Below are positions 19,148 through 28,712 of a stretch of 64,000 nt of DNA, in pieces; the first letter of the stretch is position 1, and each line of letters starts with the position of its first letter. The notes under the pieces are model-generated. The model had not been told where the DNA came from and ran no database searches. It was given only the letters and a program-made list of their open reading frames with translations. The stretch spans positions 992,001-1,056,000 of the forward strand of contig NZ_JAODIM010000043.1 in NCBI RefSeq assembly GCF_025527015.1, given 5' to 3'. Position numbers and translations under genes: made by a program. The stretch is from Winslowiella arboricola (GTDB lineage Bacteria > Pseudomonadota > Gammaproteobacteria > Enterobacterales > Enterobacteriaceae).

Positions 19148-19202
19148 TTTCACGCCGGGAAGGATTAACTTCCCATTTTTCTGGTTGCTTCCGACGCGGC
19201 TT

Positions 19203-19222
19203 AACTGTATAAATATACAGTA
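19203..19222 (+). promoter_or_regulatory. LexA box of dinI
   Basis: AACTGTATAAATATACAGTA has the perfect CTGT...ACAG core, with an A/T-only centre, and differs from the SOS consensus TACTGTATATATATACAGTA at two places. It lies 19 bp before the dinI ATG, so LexA bound here would block transcription initiation. Confidence 0.95.
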
Positions 19223-19240
19223 CACTTATCGGAGGCTCTC

Positions 19241-19486
19241 ATGCGTGTAGAAGTCACTGTTGCAAAAACCACGACCCTGCCGGCTGGCGCGCTTGAAGCG
19301 CTGACGCAGGAACTCACTAAACGTATCGATAAGCAGTTTCCGGAATCGGATAACCGTGTATCGGTGCGCTATGCCAGCGCCAATAACCTCAGCGTGCTGG
19401 GCAGCGGAAAAGAACAAAAAGATCTCATCAGCGATATTCTGCAGGAGACATGGGAAAGCGCGGACGACTGGTTTATCACCGATTAA
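19241..19486 (+). CDS. dinI: DNA-damage-inducible protein DinI
   Basis: DinI modulates the SOS response by binding RecA filaments and changing LexA and UmuD co-cleavage. The 81-aa product matches E. coli DinI (81 aa) in length and pattern: MRVEVTVAKTTTLPAGALEALTQEL at the start, VSVRYASANNLSVLG in the middle, and the acidic C-terminal helix ILQETWESADDWFITD that mimics DNA. A GGAGG Shine-Dalgarno precedes the ATG. It has its own LexA box and terminator and is therefore a single-gene SOS unit. Confidence 0.97.
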   Translation: MRVEVTVAKTTTLPAGALEALTQELTKRIDKQFPESDNRVSVRYASANNLSVLGSGKEQKDLISDILQETWESADDWFITD

Positions 19487-19572
19487 ACGGGCGCCATTAA
19501 TGGCTTCTCTGCTTTTGCAGGGCGGTTATTTATGCCGCCCGTGCTGCGAACTTTATGGATGAAGGGTTTATT

Positions 19573-19598
19573 ACCGGGTGTCGCCATCCGGTTTTTTT
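19573..19598 (+). terminator. Rho-independent terminator after dinI
   Basis: ACCGGGTG (19573-19580) pairs with CATCCGGT (19585-19592), loop TCGC, then a T run (19592-19598). A second GC-rich hairpin (GGGCGG...CCGCCC) lies at about 19519-19540. The rest of the 308-bp dinI-to-19795 gap shows no other gene; a possible -10 TATAGACT lies near 19731. Confidence 0.85.
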
Positions 19599-19794
19599 AT
19601 TTTCTCTCGCTTTAGCGCCTGTCTCACCGCAATTTATGCCACAACTCCCCGTGCAGTCAGCATAACCCTGCAATTTCGTCTGCTTTGCACACAGAATACG
19701 GTGACTTATCCTTCACCTCCGCTGAGCTGGTATAGACTGTTATCTGATGATGGCATATTCTTGCGCCTGTCATGCTTTACAGGAGGTGTTACCC

Positions 19795-20070
19795 ATGACT
19801 GCAGAGAAACCAGAAGAGGCGATGACCTTTGGTGAGTTGCTGGCGTTGATCAGCGATCAACAGCGCCGCTTATCGGTACTGGAAAATGCCTTTTCGTATC
19901 TGTCTTTCTGTCTGGACGAAAAATCGAATCAATTGTTGATTCATAGTTTGCGTCTGGAAGCCCAAAACCAGAACCATGATGAGGGGATGCAGCATCATTT
20001 CGACCGCCTCGCCGGGGAGCTGGAAAAGCGCAACGGACTGGTAAAAGCCCAGCCGGACGCGACAGCCTGA
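19795..20070 (+). CDS. Small helical protein of unknown function (91 aa)
   Basis: I do not recognise this gene. A strong Shine-Dalgarno (AGGAGGT) 7 nt before the ATG at 19795 fixes the start; the frame is open 16 codons further up, but those codons overlap the Shine-Dalgarno. A perfect terminator follows the stop within 10 bp, so it looks like a real single-gene unit. The product is predicted almost all helical, with a heptad-like middle (LLALISDQQRRLSVLENAFS) and no signal peptide or membrane segment. The pattern ELL...LE...LxxxxNQxLI recalls faintly the RssB anti-adapter IraP, with a shorter first helix. That similarity is too weak for a name. It sits between dinI and bssS, where E. coli has no counterpart I can name. 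Confidence 0.75.
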   Translation: MTAEKPEEAMTFGELLALISDQQRRLSVLENAFSYLSFCLDEKSNQLLIHSLRLEAQNQNHDEGMQHHFDRLAGELEKRNGLVKAQPDATA

Positions 20071-20077
20071 TAAAAAT

Positions 20078-20100
20078 CTCCCGCAAATGCGGGAGTTTTT
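20078..20100 (+). terminator. Rho-independent terminator of the 91-aa gene
   Basis: CTCCCGC (20078-20084), loop AAAT, GCGGGAG (20089-20095), then TTTTT. Confidence 0.92.
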
Positions 20101-20292
20101 ATTTCTTGTGCCGATAAAGATAATTAACCCTGCCTGCTGAATATTTCCCCGTTAACACCCATTTTACTATTTGCACACTTTTCACCTCATGAAGACTAAA
20201 TAAGCTGTTATAATTAACTCGCTCTATGAAAAAAAAGCCGCATTGGAACCTCGATAAATCACTTCGTTTTCGCGAGTAATAAGGGGGTTATA

Positions 20293-20547
20293 ATGGACAG
20301 AAACAAAGACGTAATCCAAACACATCCCCTGGTTGGATGGGATATCAGCACTGTAGACAGCTATGACGCCATGATGCTGCGTCTGCATTCGCTTTCATCG
20401 GGTGAGCAACCCGCCGATGAAGCTGAAGTGGGACAAACCTATTGGTTAACCACGGATGTTGCCAGACAGTTTATTTCCATTTTAGAAGCTGGCATCGCGA
20501 AGATAGAAGCAACTGAATACCAGGACCGTGATTACAAAAAGCATTAA
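20293..20547 (+). CDS. bssS: Biofilm formation regulator BssS
   Basis: BssS (YceP) is a small enterobacterial protein that influences biofilm formation and signalling in E. coli; the mechanism is unknown. The 84-aa product matches it closely: VIQTHPLVGWDISTVDSYDA near the N-terminus and YWLTTDVARQFISILEAGIA in the second half. Length equals the E. coli protein (84 aa). AAGGGGG precedes the ATG by about 7 nt. The upstream 190 bp is AT-rich and must hold the promoter. A strong terminator follows, so it is monocistronic. Confidence 0.95.
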   Translation: MDRNKDVIQTHPLVGWDISTVDSYDAMMLRLHSLSSGEQPADEAEVGQTYWLTTDVARQFISILEAGIAKIEATEYQDRDYKKH

Positions 20548-20568
20548 ATTTATGCTATGTATCCTTTG

Positions 20569-20593
20569 AGGCACCCAATGCGGGTGCCTTTTT
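20569..20593 (+). terminator. Rho-independent terminator of bssS
   Basis: AGGCACCC (20569-20576) pairs with GGGTGCCT (20582-20589), followed by T at 20589-20593. Confidence 0.93.
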
Positions 20594-20655
20594 ATTGCCG
20601 CTAGGTTTTTGCTATTCTGATGAAATCGATTACAGCTGTAAGGAGTGCCGGATAG

Positions 20656-21771
20656 ATGGTTTACGATTTAATCGTTGTGGGCAGTGGTTCCGTGGGTGCC
20701 GCCGCAGGTTTTTATGCTACCCAGGCGGGTCTTAAAGTATTGATGATCGACGGCGCACATCCGCCACATACGCAGGGCAGCCATCATGGTGAAAGCCGCT
20801 TAATTCGTCACGCCTACGGTGAAGGGGCGCGCTATGTGCCGCTGGTGCTGCGCGCGCAACAATTGTGGGACCAGCTGGAACAGCTGAGTGGCGAACGCAT
20901 CATGCAGCGCAGTGGCGTGCTGAATCTTGCCCCGGTCGCTTCTGAATTTATTAATAATGTGATCGATAGCGCCAAAGAATTTTCGCTGGATATTCAGGTA
21001 TTACAGGCGGATGAAGTACGCAAACGCTGGCCGCTGTTTACCGTGCCGGACGGCTATCTTGGCGTATTTGAACCTCAGTCAGGCTATCTGAAGTCTGAGG
21101 TGGCGGTACGCAGCTGGATTGCGCTGGCGGAAAAAGCCGGTTGCGCGCAGTTGTTTAACTGTGCAGTTCATAGCATTGAAAAAGAAGGCGATTTCGATAT
21201 CGTTAATACCGCTGATGGTCGTTTCCGCGGACGAAAAATGCTGATCAGCGCCGGAACCTGGGTCAAAGCACTGTGCCCGGATCTGCCAATAACGCCGGTA
21301 CGCAAAGTGTTCTCATGGCATCAGGCCGATGGTCGTTACAGTGAAAACAATAAATTTCCGGCTTTTACCGTTCAAATGAGCGATGGCCTGCAGTACTACG
21401 GCTTTCCTGCCGACAACAATGCGCTGAAGGTAGGAAAACATCAGGGCGGACAACCGATTGACCGTCCCGAACAGCGCCAGCCTTTTGGCGCCTGTGCGGA
21501 AGATGGCAGCGAAGTGTTTAACTTTATGCGCAGCTTCCTGCCGGGCGTGGGCGTTTGTCTGCATGGCGCCGCCTGCACCTATGATAACTCGCCGGATGAA
21601 GATTTTATTATTGATACCCTGCCCGGCCAGCCCACACGCCTGGTGATCAGCGGATTAAGTGGTCACGGATTTAAATTTGCCAGCGTATTAGGTGAAATTG
21701 CCGCACAGTTTGCCTGTGGCAAGCGTTCTGAATTCGACTTAACGCCGTTTGCTTTATCGCGTTTTAAATAA
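20656..21771 (+). CDS. solA: N-methyl-L-tryptophan oxidase
   Basis: SolA is a monomeric sarcosine oxidase-like flavoenzyme that oxidatively demethylates N-methyl-L-tryptophan. The 371-aa product has the N-terminal FAD Rossmann motif [20 protein letters not shown] (residues 4-23) and the early THxxHxGESRxIRHAYGE region. The conserved segment [16 protein letters not shown] (about residues 306-321) contains the Cys that binds FAD covalently in this family. Length matches E. coli (372 aa). It follows bssS, as in E. coli, but behind a terminator, so it is a separate unit. Confidence 0.95.
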   Translation: MVYDLIVVGSGSVGAAAGFYATQAGLKVLMIDGAHPPHTQGSHHGESRLIRHAYGEGARYVPLVLRAQQLWDQLEQLSGERIMQRSGVLNLAPVASEFINNVIDSAKEFSLDIQVLQADEVRKRWPLFTVPDGYLGVFEPQSGYLKSEVAVRSWIALAEKAGCAQLFNCAVHSIEKEGDFDIVNTADGRFRGRKMLISAGTWVKALCPDLPITPVRKVFSWHQADGRYSENNKFPAFTVQMSDGLQYYGFPADNNALKVGKHQGGQPIDRPEQRQPFGACAEDGSEVFNFMRSFLPGVGVCLHGAACTYDNSPDEDFIIDTLPGQPTRLVISGLSGHGFKFASVLGEIAAQFACGKRSEFDLTPFALSRFK

Positions 21772-21958
21772 TATTCGCGTCCGGCTATTCTGCGGGTTTA
21801 AGGCACAATTAGATTGTGGTTTAAACCCTCAGGCAGGTGATAATTCAGCAGACAATATTTTCCTGACTAAACCATAATGCAACGGCAGGTGGTTTTTCCG
21901 CAGATAATAAGACAGTTATTAATTAATGTTTAATATTTCACGCTATGTTATTCGCTAA

Positions 21959-21991
21959 TAATGCCGCCTGCCCTTTTAGCGGGCGGCATTA
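21959..21991 (-). terminator. Hairpin after the ProP-like gene, possible terminator
   Basis: TAATGCCGC (21959-21967) and GCGGCATTA (21983-21991) form a long stem just beyond the stop of the minus-strand transporter gene. There is no clear T run on either strand, so the terminator call is tentative. Confidence 0.5.
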
Positions 21992-22000
21992 CTGTGACTA

Positions 22001-23476
22001 TTACTTCGCGACAGCGGCTGCTTCTTTCTCTTTCTGACGACGACGCTTAAGTTTGTTAATCAGGCTATGCGCTTCAGCAGCCGAGCCGACCGCCGGAGCA
22101 GAACCATGCAGCGGTTTACTGGCCGTTTCACGCATAAAGAACACGGTGATCAGGCCAATCACTGCCGCACCCATCAGGTAGTAAGCCGGCATCATCAGAT
22201 TGTGCGAGCGCTCCACCAGCCAGGTGGTAATCAGCGGCGTGGTGCCGCCAAACAGCGAGACCGACAGGTTAAAACCAATCGCCAGCGCGCTGTAACGCAC
22301 GTCAGTGGCAAACAGCGCAGGCAGCGCGGAAGGCATAGTGCCGCTAAAGCAGGTATGCACCACACCCAGAATCAGCAGTCCGAGGAACACCAGCGCCAGA
22401 TTACCAGTACCGATCAGCATCAGGCATGGGATCGCCAGCACCAGAATACCAATCGCTCCGATAGCAATCACCGGACGATGGCCCAGGCGGTCATTCCAGT
22501 GCCCGGAGAACAGCGTCAGCGGCATCATCACAAACATCACTACCATAATCAGCATCAGGCCGCTCAGCTCGCTCATGCCGAGGATACCGGTCAGATAGCT
22601 GGGCATATAGGAGGTGATCATATAGTTGGAGACGTTAAACAGTAGCACCAGACCAATACACTTCAGCATCTGCCCGCGATACTTTTTCAGCATCTGCCAG
22701 ATGCCCATTTGCGGCTTACTGTGCTCCAGCTCTTCCTGTTTTTCCATATGCTTCTGGAATGCGGGCGTCTCTTCCAGTTTTAGTCGGATATAGAGGCCAA
22801 ACAGACCCAGCGGCGCGGCAATAAAGAACGGAATGCGCCAGCCCCAGTTAAGTAAATCATCAGTCGACATCGCCGCCGTCAGTCCGGTGACCAGACCCGC
22901 GCCGAGCAGATAGCCACCAAGCGTACCGAATTCCAGCCAGCTGCCCATAAAACCACGACGCTTATCGGTGGAATACTCGGCGATAAAGGTTGCTGCCCCG
23001 CCATACTCCCCCCCGGTCGAGAAGCCCTGCAACAGACGCGCCGCCAGCAACAGTACCGGCGCCATAATGCCGATCGTGGCATAGCCAGGAATAATGCCGA
23101 TACAGAAGGTACCAATCGACATCATAATCATGGTGATCGCCAGCACCTTCTGACGGCCGATACGGTCACCGAGCGGGCCAAATACCAGCCCGCCGAGAGG
23201 TCGCACCAGGAAGGCGGCAGCAAAGGCGCCAAAGGTCGCCAGCAGCTGCGCCGCCGGACTGCCACCGGGGAAGAAAACTTTACCCAGCGTCACCGCGAGG
23301 AAGCTGTAGACGCCGAAATCGAACCACTCCATGGCATTACCCAGTGCGGCGGCGCCCACGGCGCGCTTCAGCATATCCTTGTCGACGATGGTGATATCGT
23401 CATAGGTAAGCTCTTTTTTGCCTTTTTTGTTCCAGAAATGCTTCTTCTGGCCATCTTTAGCTGATGAATCGTTCAT
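22001..23476 (-). CDS. ProP-like MHS-family proton symporter
   Basis: This is a 12-TM transporter of the metabolite:H+ symporter family, closest in pattern to the osmoprotectant transporter ProP. It shows AALGNAMEWFDFGVYSFLAV (TM1), FLVRPLGGLVFGPLGDRIGRQ (TM2-3 loop), LLQGFSTGGEYGGAATFIAEY (TM5 region) and NLMMPAYYLMGAAVIGLIT (last TM). The 491-aa length is similar to ProP (500 aa). The C-terminal tail, however, is a short Lys/Arg/Ala-rich segment (LINKLKRRRQKEKEAAA), not the coiled coil that tunes ProP osmosensing. Substrate is therefore uncertain: proline/betaine or another carboxylate. It is absent from this place in E. coli. It stands alone between solA and cybB. Confidence 0.88.
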   Translation of the reverse strand: MNDSSAKDGQKKHFWNKKGKKELTYDDITIVDKDMLKRAVGAAALGNAMEWFDFGVYSFLAVTLGKVFFPGGSPAAQLLATFGAFAAAFLVRPLGGLVFGPLGDRIGRQKVLAITMIMMSIGTFCIGIIPGYATIGIMAPVLLLAARLLQGFSTGGEYGGAATFIAEYSTDKRRGFMGSWLEFGTLGGYLLGAGLVTGLTAAMSTDDLLNWGWRIPFFIAAPLGLFGLYIRLKLEETPAFQKHMEKQEELEHSKPQMGIWQMLKKYRGQMLKCIGLVLLFNVSNYMITSYMPSYLTGILGMSELSGLMLIMVVMFVMMPLTLFSGHWNDRLGHRPVIAIGAIGILVLAIPCLMLIGTGNLALVFLGLLILGVVHTCFSGTMPSALPALFATDVRYSALAIGFNLSVSLFGGTTPLITTWLVERSHNLMMPAYYLMGAAVIGLITVFFMRETASKPLHGSAPAVGSAAEAHSLINKLKRRRQKEKEAAAVAK

Positions 23477-24036
23477 ATCGTTCTCTCAAAGATAACGTGA
23501 TCAATTTCACAGCATCATAGCTTTCGTCGCCAGTGGCGATAACCTGAGTAAGCTAAGGGGAAGAAAGCTATAACGCAGCGGTGATATGCAGATTCTTTAT
23601 GCTGAATACATAAAGTGAGTTTGATTTACATTTCTTTAATTTATACAAAATAGGGGATTTTTTCAAATTTCTGGCGTCATTCGCTGGATAATTAGCCAAT
23701 ACTGGCTATTTTGTCCTTACCCGTTGCGGGTAAGAAAACAGCACGCAGATTTACATTAAATAACATTCAGCTGACACTAATTGAATATTAGTTCAAATAT
23801 TTAGAAATAAGCTATAACTGATTAGCATGCTATCAACTCGCATCCCTGCGCATTAACCTGATGTCTGGCGATAAACAAGACCACAGTTTTACGATAATTC
23901 TGAACTCACCAGCGCCATGTCATTCAAATAAAATCAACAAGATTGGCTAATTTGTTCCCGGGGTAAACAAACAGTTGATTTTTAATTTCCAGTTGTTCAG
24001 TCTCGTTGCTAATTGTGAATTTTGGGAAGCTGAATC
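23477..24036. other. 560-bp AT-rich intergenic region, divergent promoters
   Basis: It separates the divergent ProP-like gene and cybB. The sequence is markedly AT-rich and has no credible ORF. A 7-bp inverted repeat (CTTACCC-GTTGC-GGGTAAG, 23716-23734) lies near the middle without a T run. GGGAAG precedes the cybB ATG. No known operator was recognised. Confidence 0.5.
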
Positions 24037-24591
24037 ATGCCATTCAGAAATACGCCAACCCGCTTTGGCTGGCTCTCAATCACCCTGCACTGGCTGGTGG
24101 CGCTGGCCGTCTACGGCATGTTTGCGCTGGGTCTGTGGATGGTGACGCTGGGCTACTACGACAACTGGTATCACCAGGCGCCTGAACTGCATAAAAGCAT
24201 CGGCATGGTGCTGTTTGCGGTGATGATTTTGCGTCTGATCTGGCGCTTTGCCTCACCGCCGCCCAGGCCCCTCAGCAGCTATACGCGGCTGGTGCGTATC
24301 AGCGCCATTGCCGCACACCTGCTGCTCTATCTGCTGCTGTTCGCCATTCTGTTTACCGGCTATCTGATTTCCACTGCCGAGGGCAAACCGATTGAAGTAT
24401 TTGGTCTGATCGCCGTTCCGGCCACCCTCGCGGGTAACGGCGAGCAGGCGGATCTGGCCGGCGATATTCATCTTTATCTGGCATGGAGCGTGGTGATTAT
24501 CTCCGTTCTTCATGGCCTCGCTGCACTGAAACACCACTTTATCGACCGTGATATCACATTGAAACGGATGCTGGGTCATCGCATCGATTAA
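24037..24591 (+). CDS. cybB: Cytochrome b561 (CybB/YceJ)
   Basis: CybB is an inner-membrane di-haem b-type cytochrome; the E. coli protein oxidises superoxide and passes electrons to ubiquinone. The 184-aa protein has four TM helices. Histidines at the expected places include [11 protein letters not shown] (helix 1), [10 protein letters not shown] (helix 2), and [26 protein letters not shown] (helix 4), which supply the haem ligands. Length is near E. coli CybB (176 aa). yceI follows by 22 bp, so the two genes form an operon as in E. coli. Confidence 0.95.
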   Translation: MPFRNTPTRFGWLSITLHWLVALAVYGMFALGLWMVTLGYYDNWYHQAPELHKSIGMVLFAVMILRLIWRFASPPPRPLSSYTRLVRISAIAAHLLLYLLLFAILFTGYLISTAEGKPIEVFGLIAVPATLAGNGEQADLAGDIHLYLAWSVVIISVLHGLAALKHHFIDRDITLKRMLGHRID

Positions 24592-24613
24592 CCTTTGTAA
24601 ATGGAGAACCACC

Positions 24614-25186
24614 ATGTTGAAAAAGAGCGTATTAGGATTAACGGCCGCACTGATTATGACTACCGGTACTGCCGTCGCGGCTGACTATAAGATCGATAAA
24701 CAGGGTCAGCACGCCTTTGTCCAGTTCCGCATTCAGCATCTGGGTTACAGCTGGCTGTACGGCACCTTTAAGGACTTTGACGGCGCGTTCACTTTTGATG
24801 AAGCCAATCCAGCTGCCGATAAAGTTAACGTCACCATTAATACCAACAGCGTCGATACCAACCACGCCGAGCGTGATAAGCATCTGCGCAGCGCAGAATT
24901 CCTCAATGTGGCTAAATTCCCGCAGGCGACTTTTGTCTCTACCGGCGTGAAGAAAGATGGCGAGGAGCTGGATATTACCGGCAACCTGACGCTGAATGGC
25001 GTAACCAAACCGGTAACGCTGGAAGCGAAACTGCTGGGTCAGGGTAAAGATCCATGGGGTGGCGTGCGCGCAGGTTTTGAAGCGGAAGGGAAAATTGCGT
25101 TGAAAGACTTTAATATCACTACCGATCTGGGTCCGGCTTCACAGGAAGTTCAGCTGATGATTTCCGTCGAAGGCATTCGCCAGTAA
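24614..25186 (+). CDS. yceI: YceI family periplasmic protein
   Basis: YceI is a periplasmic lipocalin-like beta-barrel that in relatives binds polyisoprenoid quinone-like molecules; in E. coli it is induced by high pH and osmotic stress. The 190-aa product has a signal peptide ([20 protein letters not shown], cleavage after VAA). Family segments follow: [28 protein letters not shown] (first half), then [23 protein letters not shown] and [18 protein letters not shown]. Length equals E. coli YceI (191 aa). It is co-transcribed with cybB, consistent with a role near quinone redox chemistry. Confidence 0.95.
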   Translation: MLKKSVLGLTAALIMTTGTAVAADYKIDKQGQHAFVQFRIQHLGYSWLYGTFKDFDGAFTFDEANPAADKVNVTINTNSVDTNHAERDKHLRSAEFLNVAKFPQATFVSTGVKKDGEELDITGNLTLNGVTKPVTLEAKLLGQGKDPWGGVRAGFEAEGKIALKDFNITTDLGPASQEVQLMISVEGIRQ

Positions 25187-25204
25187 TCGGCTTCTGCGGC
25201 ATAC

Positions 25205-25261
25205 GGGCGGCGAGAACGCCGCCCCTGCATAAGACCGAAGGCTGTGGCGATAACGCCGCCC
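25205..25261. repeat. REP-like palindrome pair, copy 2
   Basis: GGGCGGCGAGAACGCCGCCC (25205-25224) is followed after about 20 bp by a second, imperfect palindrome GGCG-ATAA-CGCC (25246-25257) and CCGCCC. It lies in the gap between convergent yceI and trhO. The first palindrome is identical to those at 11088 (minus strand) and 28713. Confidence 0.8.
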
Positions 25262-25262
25262 G

Positions 25263-26312
25263 CTACTCCGGTGAAGGAATTTTCAGGGTAGTATTTAACG
25301 CACCACGTGACTTATTAAAGATCTTATTGCCGTTTTCGCGTCCGGCACGACGTGCACGCTGCTCTTCTGGCGACAACGCCAGCTCTTCCATACAGATCGG
25401 GCTGCAGCAATCTTTAAACTTCGCTGCGCAGCTCGGGCACTGAATGAACAGCAGATGGCAACCGTCATTTTTGCAGTTGACGTGTGTATCACAGACTGCG
25501 CCGCACTGATGGCAATGTGCAATCACATCCTCAGAAATACGCTCCCCCATACGCTCATCAAAGACAAAGTTTTTACCTTTAAAACGTACCGGTAAACCCT
25601 GTTCACGCGCACGACGGGCATACTCAATGATGCCGCCTTCTATATGATAAACATTTTCAAAACCGTTATGACGCATCCAGGCGCTGGCTTTTTCACAGCG
25701 GATCCCGCCGGTACAGTACATAACAATTTTTTTATCTTTTTCGTCCTGCAACATATCTACCGCCATCGGCAGCTGATCGCGGAACGTATCGGCCGGGATT
25801 TCCAGCGCCTGGTCGAAATGGCCCACTTCATATTCATAGTGGTTGCGCATATCGACAAACAGCGCATTGGGATCGTCAAGCATGGCGTTAACTTCCGCCG
25901 CTTTCAGATAAGCGCCGACATCGCTGGCATCAAAACTGTCATCAGTGATCCCGTCCGCCACAATGCGATCGCGCACTTTGAGGCGCAGCACCCAGAAGGA
26001 TTTACCGTCATCGTCAAGGGCGATGTTCATGCGCAGATTGTTCAGCGCCGGATCAAAGGCATACAGCATCTCTTTCATTTGCGGATAGAGGCTTTGCGGC
26101 ACGCTGATTTGCGCATTAATGCCCTCAGCGGCAACGTAGACGCGGCCAAACACTTTCAGGCGGGTAAACGCCAGATAGAGCGCATCACGGAATGCTTTTG
26201 CATCGGCAATATGGAAATATTTATAAAAAGAGACTGTGGTGCGCGGTTCGCTTTCGGCCAGCATGCGCGCCTTCAGCTCTTCATTGGAAACGAGGTTATG
26301 TAACACTGGCAT
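25263..26312 (-). CDS. trhO: tRNA uridine(34) hydroxylase TrhO (YceA)
   Basis: TrhO catalyses oxygen-dependent 5-hydroxylation of uridine 34 in tRNAs, the first step toward cmo5U/mcmo5U. The N-terminal acylphosphatase-like domain ([36 protein letters not shown]) is followed by a rhodanese domain (about residues 125-225) with the active Cys in [16 protein letters not shown]. The Cys-rich C-terminal segment ([27 protein letters not shown]) ends with [17 protein letters not shown] start at 26312 ([10 protein letters not shown], 349 aa), matching E. coli (350 aa). Seven extra in-frame codons upstream are not conserved. Confidence 0.95.
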   Translation of the reverse strand: MPVLHNLVSNEELKARMLAESEPRTTVSFYKYFHIADAKAFRDALYLAFTRLKVFGRVYVAAEGINAQISVPQSLYPQMKEMLYAFDPALNNLRMNIALDDDGKSFWVLRLKVRDRIVADGITDDSFDASDVGAYLKAAEVNAMLDDPNALFVDMRNHYEYEVGHFDQALEIPADTFRDQLPMAVDMLQDEKDKKIVMYCTGGIRCEKASAWMRHNGFENVYHIEGGIIEYARRAREQGLPVRFKGKNFVFDERMGERISEDVIAHCHQCGAVCDTHVNCKNDGCHLLFIQCPSCAAKFKDCCSPICMEELALSPEEQRARRAGRENGNKIFNKSRGALNTTLKIPSPE

Positions 26313-26509
26313 GGTGTACGTTCCTGTAAGCAACAGAGAGAAATTTTAGCGGCGATATAATACCTGATTCGCTGCGAATTGCTAACCTCCGGCGCCATTT
26401 TGTTAGCTTGCATAACGGTGGCGATCCTTTCACCACCGCACTTCCTGACTTGACCGGCATTAACTTAGCGTGCTTACTTTCACTATCGTGAATAAGATGG
26501 AGAAACCTG

Positions 26510-27604
26510 ATGAGTCTGCTGTTTACCCCGATGAAAATTGGCCAATTAGCCCTCGAGAACCGCATCGTGATTGCGCCGATGTGCCAGTACTCCGCAGAAC
26601 AGGGCAACGCCACTGCCTGGCACCGCATCCACTTAGGCCACCTCGCACTGTCAGGCGCCGGGCTGTTGATTCTGGAAGCTGCCGCTGTCGAAGCCGCGGG
26701 ACGCATTACCGCCCAGGATCTGGGATTGTGGGACGATGCCACCGAGCAGGCACTGGCTGCCGTAATTGAAGACGTGAAAAAGTATAGCGCGATGCCGATT
26801 GGTATCCAGCTGGGCCACGCGGGCCGTAAGGCGTCGACCGATGTTCCATGGCGTGGCGGTCACTTTATTCCTGCCGATCAGGGCGGCTGGCAAACCCACG
26901 CTCCCTCAGCCATTCCGTTTAACCGCAGCGATGCTGAGCCGCAGGCGCTCTCTCTGGCGGGTATCGAGGCGGTGAAACAGGCCTTTATTGACAGCGCCAT
27001 CCGCGCTGACCGCCTCGGGCTGGATCTGATTGAGATCCATGCAGCACATGGTTATCTGTTGCATCAGTTTTTGTCACCGCTCGCTAACCAGCGCGGCGAC
27101 AATTATGGTGGTTCACTGGAAAACCGCATGCGCATCGTGCTGGAAATATTCAGTGAAGTGCGCCGTGTATTTCCGGCCAATAAAGCGGTGGGTGTGCGTA
27201 TTTCCGCCACCGACTGGGTGGAAGGCGGCTGGGATTTACAGCAGTCGATTGCACTGAGTAAGGCCCTGGAAGCCATGGGTTGTGATTACATCCATGTTTC
27301 CAGCGGCGGGCTGTCACCACAACAAAAAATCAGCATCGGTCCGGGCTATCAGGTGCCTTTTGCGCAGGCTATCAAACAGCAGGTGGCGATTCCGGTGATC
27401 GCCGTCGGTCTGATTACCCAACCAGAACAGGCCGAGGCGATACTGCAGGAGGGCCAGGCCGACGCTATCGCACTGGCGCGCGCCATGCTCTATGATCCCC
27501 GCTGGCCATGGCATGCCGCCGCGCAGCTTGGCGCCAAAGTCAGCGCGCCGCCGCAATACTGGCGTTCCGAGCCACATGAAGTCAAAGGATTGTTCAAGTC
27601 ATAA
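26510..27604 (+). CDS. NADPH-dependent OYE-family reductase (YqjM/NamA-like)
   Basis: This is an FMN-containing ene-reductase of the old yellow enzyme family, YqjM (NamA) subclass. Such enzymes reduce activated C=C bonds and nitro compounds; the natural substrate is unknown. The 364-aa barrel shows LFTPMKIGQLALENRIVIAPMCQYSAEQG (first strand, with the subclass Cys near 25), IQLGHAGRKAS, and the catalytic-type DLIEIHAAHGYLLHQFLSPLANQR (about residues 174-197, HAAHG supplies active-site residues). FMN phosphate contacts follow near the end (QADAIALARAMLYDPRWPW). It lies between trhO and lpxL, divergent from trhO, a position where E. coli has no such gene. Confidence 0.92.
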   Translation: MSLLFTPMKIGQLALENRIVIAPMCQYSAEQGNATAWHRIHLGHLALSGAGLLILEAAAVEAAGRITAQDLGLWDDATEQALAAVIEDVKKYSAMPIGIQLGHAGRKASTDVPWRGGHFIPADQGGWQTHAPSAIPFNRSDAEPQALSLAGIEAVKQAFIDSAIRADRLGLDLIEIHAAHGYLLHQFLSPLANQRGDNYGGSLENRMRIVLEIFSEVRRVFPANKAVGVRISATDWVEGGWDLQQSIALSKALEAMGCDYIHVSSGGLSPQQKISIGPGYQVPFAQAIKQQVAIPVIAVGLITQPEQAEAILQEGQADAIALARAMLYDPRWPWHAAAQLGAKVSAPPQYWRSEPHEVKGLFKS

Positions 27605-27610
27605 CCCCCC

Positions 27611-27635
27611 TGCCTGCGAAATCTTTTCGCAGGCA
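27611..27635 (+). terminator. Hairpin after the OYE gene, possible terminator
   Basis: TGCCTGCGAAA (27611-27621) and TTTCGCAGGCA (27625-27635) form a perfect 11-bp stem 7 bp beyond the stop codon. No T run follows. Confidence 0.55.
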
Positions 27636-27788
27636 ATATTCCCCGCTGATCCGCACTGTTTTTGACCACAAAGCTCACATTAATAGCCACTTATTTCAGT
27701 TGGTCGTCAATAAATGGCACAATAGGCCATAATCAACAGATTCGATGAACGTCATAATAGTGGTTCATAAAATTTAAGCTGGAAGAAT

Positions 27789-28709
27789 ATGACTCAGTTG
27801 CCACACTTTTCTCGCGAATTATTACATCCCCGCTACTGGTTAATGTGGTTTGGGGTGGGATTGCTCTATCTGGTTGTCTTACTGCCCTACCCGGTGATTT
27901 ACCACCTTGGCTGCGGCCTGGGCCGCCTGTCGATGCGTTTCCTTAAACAGCGCGTTTATATCGCGCGCCGTAATCTGGAACTGAGTTTCCCTGCGATGCC
28001 GAACGCCGAACGCGAAGCCATGGTGGTGCGCAACTTTGAATCCGTCGGTATGGGACTGCTGGAGACCGGTATGGCCTGGTTCTGGCCTGACTGGCGCATT
28101 AAACGCTGGTTTGCCGTCAGCGGTCTGGAACATATCGCGCATGCACAGCAGCAAAATAAAGGCGTACTGTTAATTGGTATGCACTTTCTGACGCTGGAAC
28201 TGGGCGCGCGTATTTTTGGTATTTATAACCCGGGGATTGGGGTTTACCGGCCTAATAACAATAAACTGATCGACTGGCTGCAAACCTGGGGACGCATGCG
28301 TTCCAATAAAGGCATGCTGGATCGCCGGGATCTGAAAGGCATGATCCGCGCGCTGAAAAATGGCGAAATTATCTGGTATGCGCCCGATCACGACTATGGC
28401 CCGCGCAGTAGCGTGTTTGTACCGTTTTTCGGCGTTGATAAAGCGGCTACGACCAAAGGCAGCTATCTGCTGATCCGCAGCGGTAAACCGGCAGTCGTCC
28501 CGTTTGTTCCGCGTCGTCTGCCGCATGGCAAAGGCTATGAGATGATTATTTTGCCGGACGTGGCGGATATACCGCTGGAAGATGAAGCCGCCACCGCCGC
28601 ACGAATGAATCGGGTAGTAGAAGAAGGGGTGCTGATGGCGCCGGAACAGTATATGTGGCTGCATCGCCGCTTTAAAACGCGCCCGGACGGAGAAGCGCCA
28701 CTTTACTAG
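27789..28709 (+). CDS. lpxL: Kdo(2)-lipid IV(A) lauroyltransferase LpxL (HtrB)
   Basis: LpxL adds a lauroyl chain from acyl-ACP to Kdo2-lipid IVA in lipid A synthesis at the inner membrane. The 306-aa product (E. coli 306) has an N-terminal membrane anchor ([20 protein letters not shown]). The catalytic HX4E is in [13 protein letters not shown]. The conserved [20 protein letters not shown] and [18 protein letters not shown] follow, and it ends [18 protein letters not shown]. Start ATG at 27789 agrees with E. coli. Monocistronic; a REP-like element follows. Confidence 0.97.
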   Translation: MTQLPHFSRELLHPRYWLMWFGVGLLYLVVLLPYPVIYHLGCGLGRLSMRFLKQRVYIARRNLELSFPAMPNAEREAMVVRNFESVGMGLLETGMAWFWPDWRIKRWFAVSGLEHIAHAQQQNKGVLLIGMHFLTLELGARIFGIYNPGIGVYRPNNNKLIDWLQTWGRMRSNKGMLDRRDLKGMIRALKNGEIIWYAPDHDYGPRSSVFVPFFGVDKAATTKGSYLLIRSGKPAVVPFVPRRLPHGKGYEMIILPDVADIPLEDEAATAARMNRVVEEGVLMAPEQYMWLHRRFKTRPDGEAPLY

Positions 28710-28712
28710 CCT

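Noticed and set aside
23716..23734. Inverted repeat in the proP-cybB gap as a terminator
   Set aside because: Stem of only 7 bp, no T run on either strand, and it lies between divergent genes where no terminator is expected.
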